A DNA stretch of 64,000 nt from Cyclobacterium marinum DSM 745 (GTDB lineage Bacteria > Bacteroidota > Bacteroidia > Cytophagales > Cyclobacteriaceae): contig NC_015914.1 in assembly GCF_000222485.1 (NCBI RefSeq), forward strand, positions 558,001-622,000. The letters run 5' to 3'. The notes beneath the pieces were generated by a model, which worked only from the letters and a program-made list of their open reading frames with translations, was not told the origin of the DNA and ran no database searches. The position numbers and the translations under genes were made by a program. This document shows, piece by piece, positions 25,598 to 33,635 of the stretch (within the stretch, counting starts at the first letter, position 1; each line of letters begins with the position of its first letter).

Positions 25598-26656
25598 ATG
25601 GGCTTCCGCAAAACCGGTTTGTTATTTATACTGTTGGCTTCAGGCTTGTTAAATGCTTGTATGCCTGCATTTGATGAGGTGGAAAAAAATACACCGGAAT
25701 ATTATGTTCCGGTGTATTCTTCTTCGCTTCAACAGGATGACTTTCCGCAACCGGAAAGGAATTACCTCAACAAAGAAGGAGTAGAATTGGGCAAAACACT
25801 GTTTTATGACCCGGGATTGTCTGCCAATGGAAAAGTTTCATGTGCAGGATGCCACTTGCCTGACAAAGCTTTCAGCGATGGACTGGCATTGACCAATATT
25901 GGAGTATCCTGATCGGCCTTGCATAGGAATTCTCCTGCCTTATTTAACCTGGCTTGGCATGATGGACTCTTTTGGGAAGGCGGGGCCAATGACCTGGAAT
26001 CCATGGTTTTTGGTCCCCTCACACATCCCGACGAAATGGCAGCAGATCTAAATAAAGTACTTCAATACATCAACACCCATGAAGCTTACCCCCTGTTATT
26101 TCAGGAGGCATTTTCTTCAGACAGCATTACAAGTTCAACCATCGCAAGGTCCCTGGCTCAGTTTATGCGAACCCTTATTTCCGATGACAGCAAATACGAC
26201 CAATGGAAAAGGGAAGAAATCGAGCTCAATTCAGAAGAATTGAAAGGCTACAGCGTATACCAAGAACATTGCAGTAGTTGTCATAAAGAGGGCTTATTTA
26301 CTGATTTAAGTTACCATAACAATGGACTGGACAGCAGCTATCCTGACCCACCGGAATTGGAAGGGCTGTATCAGGGCAGGTACAGGATCACCTACAAAGA
26401 CGAGGACATGGGTGCTTATAAAACTGCTTCTCTGAGAAACCTATCCTTTACCGCTCCCTATATGCATGATGGCAGGTTTGCTAGCCTTGAAGAGGTATTG
26501 GATCACTATGAAACCGGCATTAAGACCAATGAAACCTTGGCCCCAGAACTCGAAAATGGTATTGTATTAAGTACCACCGAAAGATCACAACTACTGGCTT
26601 TCCTTAACAGCCTTAACGATTATAATTTTATTACAAATCCAGCCTATCAAGAATAG
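25598..26656 (+). pseudogene. Second di-heme peroxidase/MauG-family gene with an in-frame TGA
   Basis: One frame runs from the ATG at 25598 to 26656, interrupted only by TGA at 25910-25912 (codon 105). Before it: a lipoprotein signal (LLNACMPAF, Cys 21) and heme site CAGCH at 82-86. After it, in the same frame: SALHRNSPALFNLAWHDGLF, a second heme site CSSCH, and TAPYMHDGRFASLEEVLDHY. The stop falls in GVS-stop-SALHRNSPALFN, where relatives usually have a glycine, so a single GGA-to-TGA change explains it. A TTG at 25919 could at best restart without signal and first heme. It is probably inactive unless the stop is read through or is a sequence error. Confidence 0.8.
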
Positions 26657-26666
26657 GTTTACAACT

Positions 26667-27743
26667 ATGAAACGACTCACTATTTTAGCGATCACCCTGT
26701 TGACATTCTCCTTTTTACCAAAAGAGGCAAAAGCATGTGACAGCTGTAACTTTTTCGAATACAGCCTCTTGCAAAACAGAAGCTATTTTGGTCTGTTTTA
26801 CAGGCACCGCAGTTTTGGCGACTACACACAATATGGGAACACCGCCAACCAAGTCACAACTGCAGGCTTGTCAACTGCCGTTTTTGAAAACAGTGCTGCT
26901 AACAACTACACGCCCAATGCCAGAACCTTATCTGCTACTATACCCGATCAAAGGGTCATGCATGAACCTGAGGGAACCGGACTTTATGTCAACAAAACCA
27001 AAATGGATTGGGAAACTTATGAAACGGTAGAGTTGAGAGGAAACTTCATGTTAAAAAACAACTGGAACTTCGCCTTTCTCCTACCTTACGAATCCAATGT
27101 TGTCTATTATGAAAAATTGTTAGACCTACCCAATCCCGTTCAGGACACCACCATAAGCGTGAAAGGTTGGGGGGATTTGACGTTAGCAGCTGATTATATC
27201 CACTATATCTATAACCCTAAGGCAAGGCATACTTTCCGTCCCGGGATAGCCATCACTGCTCCCACCGGACAATCAAGACAAATAGCCAATGCGGAGCAAC
27301 TTTATGATCCGATTATTCAACCCGGCACAGGGTCCTGGAGTTTGATTGGAAGAATGAATTACCAATTGTTTTATACAAAAACAGGTGCCAACCTCTCTTT
27401 TAGCTATAAAACAGCCACTGAAGGGAGCCAGGATTACCAATTCGGAAATAGCTTTAACGGATCGGCTGTAGCCTTTCACCAATTTACCATCAATAACGAT
27501 TGGATTTTAGTACCTAACCTTGGTGGGTATTTTGAACATGCAGCGAATGATACTTGGGAGGGTGAAAAACAAGCCCTAACAGGCGGTGATGTGGTATTTG
27601 CACAGGCCGGAACAGACCTCAACATTAAAGATTGGACTTTGAGTTTTGTCTGGCAGACGCCTTTGTCACAAAGTTTAAATGGAAATCAAATCCTTCACAA
27701 AAATCGCCTAAGCATTGGGGTAATTAAATCTTTCAAATTGTAA
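26667..27743 (+). CDS. Predicted outer-membrane protein of the MbnP/MbnH-like locus
   Basis: A 358-residue exported protein with a signal peptide ending near residue 24 (KEAKAC), immediately followed by CDSCNFFEYSLL, a Cys-x-x-Cys close to the mature N-terminus. The rest consists of amphipathic strands (NWNFAFLLPYESNVVYYEK, HTFRPGIAITAPTGQ, TLSFVWQTPLSQSLN) ending in IGVIKSF, as expected of a transport-type beta-barrel. It lies 10 bases after the di-heme gene, so it belongs to the same operon and may import or export the metal handled by MbnP. No family name is certain. Confidence 0.75.
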   Translation: MKRLTILAITLLTFSFLPKEAKACDSCNFFEYSLLQNRSYFGLFYRHRSFGDYTQYGNTANQVTTAGLSTAVFENSAANNYTPNARTLSATIPDQRVMHEPEGTGLYVNKTKMDWETYETVELRGNFMLKNNWNFAFLLPYESNVVYYEKLLDLPNPVQDTTISVKGWGDLTLAADYIHYIYNPKARHTFRPGIAITAPTGQSRQIANAEQLYDPIIQPGTGSWSLIGRMNYQLFYTKTGANLSFSYKTATEGSQDYQFGNSFNGSAVAFHQFTINNDWILVPNLGGYFEHAANDTWEGEKQALTGGDVVFAQAGTDLNIKDWTLSFVWQTPLSQSLNGNQILHKNRLSIGVIKSFKL

Positions 27744-27866
27744 GAGAAAGGTGGGAAAAAAATTAAAAAATATAAAAAAAAGTAGGTATTGGTAAGCTTC
27801 AAAAAATCCCAAAAAATTCAATAGTTTCCAGCGCATAAACCAAACGCTTAGAATCTTTTCAAAAAA

Positions 27867-28076
27867 TCAACTCAACACTTTCTTTTCGGTTTTAACATTG
27901 TTCCAGAACAAATAACCAAATCCTAACTGAGGAACAATTATCAACACTACATGAAGAAAATTCACCCCACCACTTATGGATACATTTAAACTCAACAGGT
28001 TGGCTACAGCCAGTATCAAAACCAAAGATACCAGAGCAAAAAGATGGGCCAACATTAATTTTTTTTGACTTTTCAT
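27867..28076 (-). CDS. Small membrane protein with two helices
   Basis: A 69-residue protein with a basic start (MKSQKKLML), two hydrophobic segments at residues 8-30 and 38-60, and a charged end (NNVKTEKKVLS). The composition and helix spacing look like a real small inner-membrane protein. No family is recognised. It is convergent with the di-heme/MbnP operon. Confidence 0.5.
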   Translation of the reverse strand: MKSQKKLMLAHLFALVSLVLILAVANLLSLNVSISGGVNFLHVVLIIVPQLGFGYLFWNNVKTEKKVLS

Positions 28077-28976
28077 AATCTTAAAATTTACTTTATCAGA
28101 GCTATTAAAAATAATCAGTGCCGTTATTTACACTTGATAACATGACAAAATTGGAACATAAAATCCGTAAAAACAAATCCCCCAACACCCCTAGATCCCT
28201 TTGAATTTCAATGTTTTACAAAATAATACGTTACAAAAAACCTTAATTGCAAATCGTTTTACTTAAATTGCATTTCACCTCAAAAAAACTTTTTGAAAAA
28301 AAATTGATATTTTTTTTCACCTGGCCTTCATTGGGCAAGTTTAAACTGCTTAAAGCAATTGATTTTAATAAATCACACCTCTTACGACCTGGTCCCGGAT
28401 GTCACTGTTTTGACTTCATACAGTTTTGCGGGAAGGTTAGTATTCTGCCATACTGTAATTGACACAGGCAGTTATTACTGTTCAACTCCTATAGTCCTGA
28501 GGCATGTAAAGTAATGTAGGTTTTCGAATTGGTTATTTTTTTTTATTCATTAGGGATATAAACACAATGACAGCGTAAATCCCCTCATTTTTTTTAACCC
28601 GGAATGAATTGAATAAGGGTCTTCTATTAAATAGCTGATTGTAATTGCGTTTTACAAGTTCGTTGATAGGTAGGAGTAGGTGCAATCTACTCCTAGTAGT
28701 GACATCTACAAGCGAAACCTGTTTATTGAAATAGTTTACGCCTAATTTTGGTAAAAAACCTACAATACCCGCAAAAACACTCATGTAAACTATGCTGCAT
28801 TGCATTATGACCTGATGTAGAATTGGGGTTAAAACGTCTAAGCTTTAGTGTACTATTTTTTTTACCAAAGCAATGCACTCATTTTCCAGATAAATCTTAT
28901 CCAAGGGTCCAAATTTTCTACTACCGGGTTTCTTTCCCAATAATTGATGCTATTTTTGTATTTTGGAAAGAGAAGT
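28077..28976. other. Gene-free region
   Basis: About 900 bases without a convincing gene. Open frames at 28247-28462 (+) and 28533-28805 (-) have no recognisable domain and no start context. A perfect hairpin TAGGAGTAG/CTACTCCTA at 28671-28695 and a short TCAAAAA/TTTTTGA repeat near 28277 are the only structures noticed. It may hold an unrecognised RNA or decayed sequence. Confidence 0.4.
28951..28958 (+). promoter_or_regulatory. Candidate -7 box TATTTTTG for the M16 peptidase
   Basis: A TAnnTTTG match 18 bases before the chosen ATG at 28977. It lies inside the longer open frame that begins at TTG 28944, which supports the later start. No TTG sits at exactly 19 bases upstream. Confidence 0.4.
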
Positions 28977-30206
28977 ATGACATATCAAATCAAGGCCTTT
29001 GAAAACGGTATTAGAATTGTTCATCAGGAAGTAAGCAGTACCCGCCTGGTTCATTGTGGATTTATTCTTGACATCGGAAGCAGGGATGAAACAGAAGAAC
29101 AGGTTGGCTTGGCGCATTTTTGGGAACACATGGCCTTTAAAGGCACCCAAAAGCGGAAGGCCTTTCACATCCTCAATAGACTTGACTCTGTAGGTGGCGA
29201 ACTCAATGCATATACTACCAAAGAAAAGATATGTTTCTATGCCACTGTATTGCAGCAGCATTGGAACAAAGCAGCTGATTTACTTTGTGACATTACCTTT
29301 AACAGCACTTTTCCACCAAAGCAAATAGAAAAAGAACGACAGGTAATATTGGAGGAAATGGCCATGTACCGGGATTCACCGGATGATGCCCTCCAAGATG
29401 AATTCGACAGCTTACTCTTTCCCGATCATTCTCTAGGCTATAATATTTTAGGTACTGAAGATTCTGTGAAAAGTTTTACTCAACAGGACTTTATCAATTT
29501 CATTGCAGAGCATTTGGACACCTCCAAGATGGTGTTTTCTGTGGTAGGCAATATCAGCTTTAAAAAGGCTGTCAACCGGTTAGCTCCTTTGCTAAGCAAT
29601 ATTCCCACCAGCCGAAGCACTAAAAAAAGGATTCCTTCCTTAACCTATGTACCAAAATCCAATGCCTTTCATAAAGACATCAGCCAAGCCAATTGCGCCT
29701 TGGGCAAACCGGCGCTCTCTATCCATGACCCAAGGAGGTATAAACTTCACTTGCTCAACAATATATTGGGAGGCCCAAGTATGAATTCAAGGCTCAATAT
29801 GGCTTTAAGAGAAAAACACGGCTTGGTATACAGCATAGAATCCGTTTATCAGGCATTTACAGACACAGGCTTTATTGGCATCTATTATGGCACTGAAGAA
29901 AAGGCAGCCGCCAAAGCAAGGAATATTGTTTTAAAGGAAATTCAACGCATTTGCACCCGAAAACTCGGGAGCATGCAGTTGCACATGGGCAAGGAACAAG
30001 CCATAGGGCAGATGGCCATGGCGGAAGAAAACCATGCCGGACTAATGCTGGTATATGGCAAAAATCTGCTTGACAAAGGAAAAATTGAACCTTTAGAAGC
30101 CATTTTTTCAAGCATTCGGTCTTGCACAGCTGAAGAACTATTGGAACTTGCCAATGAAATATATGATATAGATAAATTTAGTTTTCTAACCTATCTACCC
30201 AAATAA
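28977..30206 (+). CDS. M16-family zinc metallopeptidase (catalytic type)
   Basis: An M16B peptidase of 409 residues. The inverted zinc motif is HFWEH (HxxEH) near residue 47, with a downstream glutamate in EKERQVILEEMAMYRD completing the site. The C-terminal M16 domain has LNNILGGPSMNSRLNMALRE and GLVYSIESVY. There is no signal peptide, so it is probably cytoplasmic or membrane-associated. The start at 28977 (MTYQIKAF) was chosen over TTG 28944 because a -7 box precedes it. It is followed 2 bases later by the O-methyltransferase gene. The non-catalytic M16 gene at 2481-3758 is a possible partner. Confidence 0.92.
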   Translation: MTYQIKAFENGIRIVHQEVSSTRLVHCGFILDIGSRDETEEQVGLAHFWEHMAFKGTQKRKAFHILNRLDSVGGELNAYTTKEKICFYATVLQQHWNKAADLLCDITFNSTFPPKQIEKERQVILEEMAMYRDSPDDALQDEFDSLLFPDHSLGYNILGTEDSVKSFTQQDFINFIAEHLDTSKMVFSVVGNISFKKAVNRLAPLLSNIPTSRSTKKRIPSLTYVPKSNAFHKDISQANCALGKPALSIHDPRRYKLHLLNNILGGPSMNSRLNMALREKHGLVYSIESVYQAFTDTGFIGIYYGTEEKAAAKARNIVLKEIQRICTRKLGSMQLHMGKEQAIGQMAMAEENHAGLMLVYGKNLLDKGKIEPLEAIFSSIRSCTAEELLELANEIYDIDKFSFLTYLPK

Positions 30207-30208
30207 TC

Positions 30209-30847
30209 ATGATGGACGAAGAACTATTAAAATATTGTGAAGACCACAGTGGAAGTGAAGACAAACTCCTTCAGTTGATCAAAAGACAAACGCATTTAAA
30301 GGTTTTGAAACCTCGGATGTTGTCCGGCCACCTGCAGGGAAAAATGCTTGAAATGTTTGTAAAAATGACAAGCGGTATAAATGTTTTAGAAATTGGTACG
30401 TTTACAGGTTATGCGTCCATATTTCTGGCCAGAGGGCTAGCTCCCGAAGGTAAACTGACAACAATTGACGTCAATGAGGAATTGGAGGAAATGGTGCGTG
30501 GTTTTTTCAAGCAATCAGGACTTAATGACAAAATTGATTATACAATAGGCAATGCACTTGAAGTGATACCCAACTTAACGGCGCCTTTGGATTTTGTTTT
30601 TATTGATGCTGACAAGCAGAATTATGTCAACTACTTCGATTTGGTGGTTGACAAAATGAGACCCGGAGGATTAATTTTAGCAGACAATATTTTATGGTCG
30701 GGAAAGGTTTTGGAGAAGAACCGAAAAAAATTGGATAAAAACACAGCCGCGATTTTGGCATACAATGAGAAAGTAAACAAGGACCCGAGAGTTGAAAATG
30801 TAATTTTACCGATAAGGGATGGCATTATGCTTGCTCGAAAGCTTTAA
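30209..30847 (+). CDS. Class I O-methyltransferase (COMT/CCoAOMT-like)
   Basis: A 212-residue AdoMet-dependent O-methyltransferase of family 3. Motif I is NVLEIGTFTGYASIFLARGL near residue 62. The metal-binding region is DFVFIDADKQNYVNYFDLV, followed by RPGGLILADNILWSGKV. The Asp residues for divalent metal and catechol-type substrate binding are present. The natural substrate is unknown. It overlaps the open frame of the next gene but not its real start at 30861. Confidence 0.92.
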   Translation: MMDEELLKYCEDHSGSEDKLLQLIKRQTHLKVLKPRMLSGHLQGKMLEMFVKMTSGINVLEIGTFTGYASIFLARGLAPEGKLTTIDVNEELEEMVRGFFKQSGLNDKIDYTIGNALEVIPNLTAPLDFVFIDADKQNYVNYFDLVVDKMRPGGLILADNILWSGKVLEKNRKKLDKNTAAILAYNEKVNKDPRVENVILPIRDGIMLARKL

Positions 30848-30860
30848 CCGGAATCAAAGA

Positions 30861-32450
30861 ATGAAAAAAACAGTAATTGCCTTTTTAATTTTTTTTATCC
30901 ATCTAAATGCACCGGTATTTGGGCAGACACCACAGGTTCCCCGAATCATTGAGTTTGCCGGCATCACCCTTAAATTAAACGAGGCAGCAAGAAAGGATAT
31001 TCAGGCAGATGTGGATGCTCAATACAGAAGCGCCTCACATTTTCAAGTAAAACTAGACCGAGTAAACCTCTATCTTCCCATAGTCGAAAGAGTTTTACGT
31101 GAAGAAGGAGTCCCGGAGGATTTTAAGTTTCTCGTAATTCAGGAAAGCAGCCTGATTTCGGATGCGGTCTCCACTTCTAATGCAGTGGGCTTCTGGCAAT
31201 TTAAAAAAGGAACAGCCGAAGAAGTTTTTTTAAGAGTGGATAATGAGGTAGATGAAAGAAAAAGCATTGTTTCGGCCACTAGAGGAGCTGCAAGGTACCT
31301 AAAAAAACACCAAAAATACTTGGACAACTGGGCTACCACCTTAGTGTCCTACCAAATGGGATTAGGTGGTGCCAGGCGCTATTATGATGACAAGTACAAA
31401 GGTCACCGCAGCATGGACATAACGCGAGGCACCTATTGGTACCTCAAAAAGTTCTTGGCGCATAAAATCGCTTATCAAGCTCAACTTGGAAAAATGGTTA
31501 GCAATGGAGATTATTTGCATGAATATTCCATCAAAGGACCTACTAACCTTAAAGCTGTAGCAAAAACCCTAGGGGTAAGTGAAAATCATTTAAAGGAATA
31601 CAACAAATGGTGTTTGAAAGGAAACATACCAGGCGACAAAACTTACACCATCACCTATATAGTAAAAGGAATAGTTCCTGAAAGACCATTGCTGGCCAGT
31701 AATCCGCCTTCCACAAATAATGCAGGATTACTTGCAAGCAGTACCAATGCTTCCGGTTTTCCTAAAATCACAGGTAACCTAGGCAACGCCAAACAGGCCA
31801 ATCAAATAAAAATCAATGGAATAAAAGGTATTATTGCTATTTCTAATAACCAAAGTGAACTAGCGATTCAAGCAGGCATAAGTGAGGGGAAGTTAAGAAG
31901 GGTTAATGATTTAAAAGCGGCAGATCCCATTCAGCCGGGAGCCTATTATTATACAAAAAACAAAAAAAGTAAAGCCAAAACCCCGGAGCATGTTGTTCAG
32001 CCGGGTGAAACCCTTTGGGAAATCTCTCAACGATATGGTATCAGAAAGCATTCATTAATGGCCAAAAACAGGATTTATAAAGATGAGCAGCTTTTGCCGG
32101 GAATGGTATTGCGCCTAAGAAAATACTATAAAAAAGACGAAAGTATAAAGCGTGTAAAACTAAGTCCTGTACCTGTCCAAGGAACCGAACCTAGAAATGA
32201 GCCGAGAACACAGCCAAGTCCTCAACCGGCCCAACCAAGAGTGGAAGTAAGCCCTATAAAAAAAGATCCGGTGCCTACAATTCCCAAAGAAACGAAAGAG
32301 GCTTACCAAGAATATCAGGTAAAACCGGGAGATACCCTTTACTCCATTTCCAGAGCTTTTGCTGTAACAGTAGAAGAATTAAGACGTTGGAATAATATTG
32401 GTGAAGATAATCTCCTATCAGTAGGACAAAAACTGGAAATCAGAAAATAA
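30861..32450 (+). CDS. MltD-like lytic transglycosylase with LysM domains
   Basis: A 529-residue exported murein lytic transglycosylase. The signal peptide is VIAFLIFFIHLNAPVFGQ. The SLT/GH23 domain has the catalytic Glu in FLVIQESSLISDAVS and the AVGFWQFKKGTA block typical of MltD. A linker rich in Pro, Gln and Glu separates LysM-type repeats, with clear ones at HVVQPGETLWEISQRYGI and YQVKPGDTLYSISRAF. It cleaves peptidoglycan glycan strands to 1,6-anhydro ends. The start at 30861 gives the signal peptide; an upstream TTG/ATG in-frame start inside the methyltransferase gene is rejected. Confidence 0.9.
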   Translation: MKKTVIAFLIFFIHLNAPVFGQTPQVPRIIEFAGITLKLNEAARKDIQADVDAQYRSASHFQVKLDRVNLYLPIVERVLREEGVPEDFKFLVIQESSLISDAVSTSNAVGFWQFKKGTAEEVFLRVDNEVDERKSIVSATRGAARYLKKHQKYLDNWATTLVSYQMGLGGARRYYDDKYKGHRSMDITRGTYWYLKKFLAHKIAYQAQLGKMVSNGDYLHEYSIKGPTNLKAVAKTLGVSENHLKEYNKWCLKGNIPGDKTYTITYIVKGIVPERPLLASNPPSTNNAGLLASSTNASGFPKITGNLGNAKQANQIKINGIKGIIAISNNQSELAIQAGISEGKLRRVNDLKAADPIQPGAYYYTKNKKSKAKTPEHVVQPGETLWEISQRYGIRKHSLMAKNRIYKDEQLLPGMVLRLRKYYKKDESIKRVKLSPVPVQGTEPRNEPRTQPSPQPAQPRVEVSPIKKDPVPTIPKETKEAYQEYQVKPGDTLYSISRAFAVTVEELRRWNNIGEDNLLSVGQKLEIRK

Positions 32451-32466
32451 ATAAAATTTTTGACTG

Positions 32467-32474
32467 TATATTTG
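32467..32474 (+). promoter_or_regulatory. Candidate -7 box TATATTTG for the DUF3078 gene
   Basis: A TAnnTTTG match 20 bases before the ATG at 32495, in the short gap after the transglycosylase gene. It suggests the DUF3078 gene has its own promoter. Confidence 0.4.
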
Positions 32475-32494
32475 CATTTCACTGTCTATTCATC

Positions 32495-33487
32495 ATGAAC
32501 ATCAAATTTGTATTCGTTCTATTCTTACTAATTACAACCAAAATCAGCATTGTTTTTGGGCAAGATGCTCTCTCCAAAGCTGACACGGTAATCATAGGAG
32601 GTGATACATTGATCATGTTGGGAGACTCGCTGATTTTCACTACAGAAGAAGAGCCTATTTATTGGGAAAGAGGAGGAAACTTTAATTTAAGTTTACAACA
32701 AGTAAGTTTAAGCAATTGGGCTGCCGGTGGTGCCAGCTCCTTTGCACTCAATACCGGGCTTCAAATTTTCGCCAATTATAAAAAAGAAAATATTATTTGG
32801 GAAACAAACCTCACAATTAATTATGGGGTAAACAGGCAAACAGGTAGATCTTACGCGACGCGTAAATCAAATGACAATTTTATTTTCATTAGTAAATACG
32901 GTAGGCAACTCAGTAAAAAAATATACCTATCTACCCAAATTGATGCAAGAACCCAACTAATGAAAGGGTATAGCTATTATCGGGAATCGGGTGCGGAAGA
33001 AGACAGTAGAAGTCGTCTTTCGGATTTCCTGAGTCCGGGCTATGTACAATCCTCAACAGGTTTGAATTACCAAACTACTTCAAAAAATGGCGCCAAATTT
33101 TCCTCCATTTTATCTCCTTTTACAGGAAGGTTTACCGTAGTTTTGGATGATTCCCTGAGTACGGCAGGAGCATTTGGGGTAATCCCCGGTGAGAAGGTAA
33201 AGCCTGAGGCGGGTATATCTCTAAATACCACAGCTGATTTTAAAGTTATGGAGAATGTCAGTTGGAAAATGGATTTAAACCTCTTTACCAACTATGAGAA
33301 GCTGGGCAATACTGTTGTTAACTTTAACTCTGTCATTAGCTTAAAAGTAAATAAATACATCACTACGAAAATCTCCACCATCATGATTTATGATGAGAGT
33401 GTCTATATTCCACAAGAGGAGGGGCCTGCCACCAGAGCCGTACAACTCCAAAACCTCCTTAATTTCGGAATTGCATTAGATTTTTAA
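32495..33487 (+). CDS. DUF3078 outer-membrane-type protein
   Basis: A 330-residue protein with a signal peptide (TKISIVFGQ, cut near residue 22). The DUF3078 hallmark LSLQQVSLSNWAAGGASSFA lies near residues 67-86, and YKKENIIWETNLTINYGVN follows. The remainder is beta-rich with an aromatic-ended last strand (NFGIALDF), as in outer-membrane barrels. The function of the family is unknown. Confidence 0.85.
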   Translation: MNIKFVFVLFLLITTKISIVFGQDALSKADTVIIGGDTLIMLGDSLIFTTEEEPIYWERGGNFNLSLQQVSLSNWAAGGASSFALNTGLQIFANYKKENIIWETNLTINYGVNRQTGRSYATRKSNDNFIFISKYGRQLSKKIYLSTQIDARTQLMKGYSYYRESGAEEDSRSRLSDFLSPGYVQSSTGLNYQTTSKNGAKFSSILSPFTGRFTVVLDDSLSTAGAFGVIPGEKVKPEAGISLNTTADFKVMENVSWKMDLNLFTNYEKLGNTVVNFNSVISLKVNKYITTKISTIMIYDESVYIPQEEGPATRAVQLQNLLNFGIALDF

Positions 33488-33635
33488 AACCTAAAACTCG
33501 AAACATCCCTGCCTTGATATTGAGCAAGATTGATTCAAGCCATTTTCTATTATTCTTACCCCTTTCAAGACCCGTTCTTCCTTGAATAACTTTAAAAGCT
33601 TTTGGCAGATGAAAGGGAAGAACCAAAATTTCGTT

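Noticed and set aside
25910..25912. TGA in the second di-heme gene as selenocysteine
   Set aside because: The position is a glycine, not a cysteine, in this family, and no selenocysteine-type hairpin or sel genes are seen. A GGA-to-TGA mutation is simpler.
28533..28805. 90-residue minus-strand frame in the gene-free region
   Set aside because: No recognisable domain, composition unlike neighbouring genes, and no promoter or start signal; left as non-coding.
30819..30860. Longer N-terminus of the lytic transglycosylase
   Set aside because: It would overlap the methyltransferase gene and hide the signal peptide that starts at 30861.
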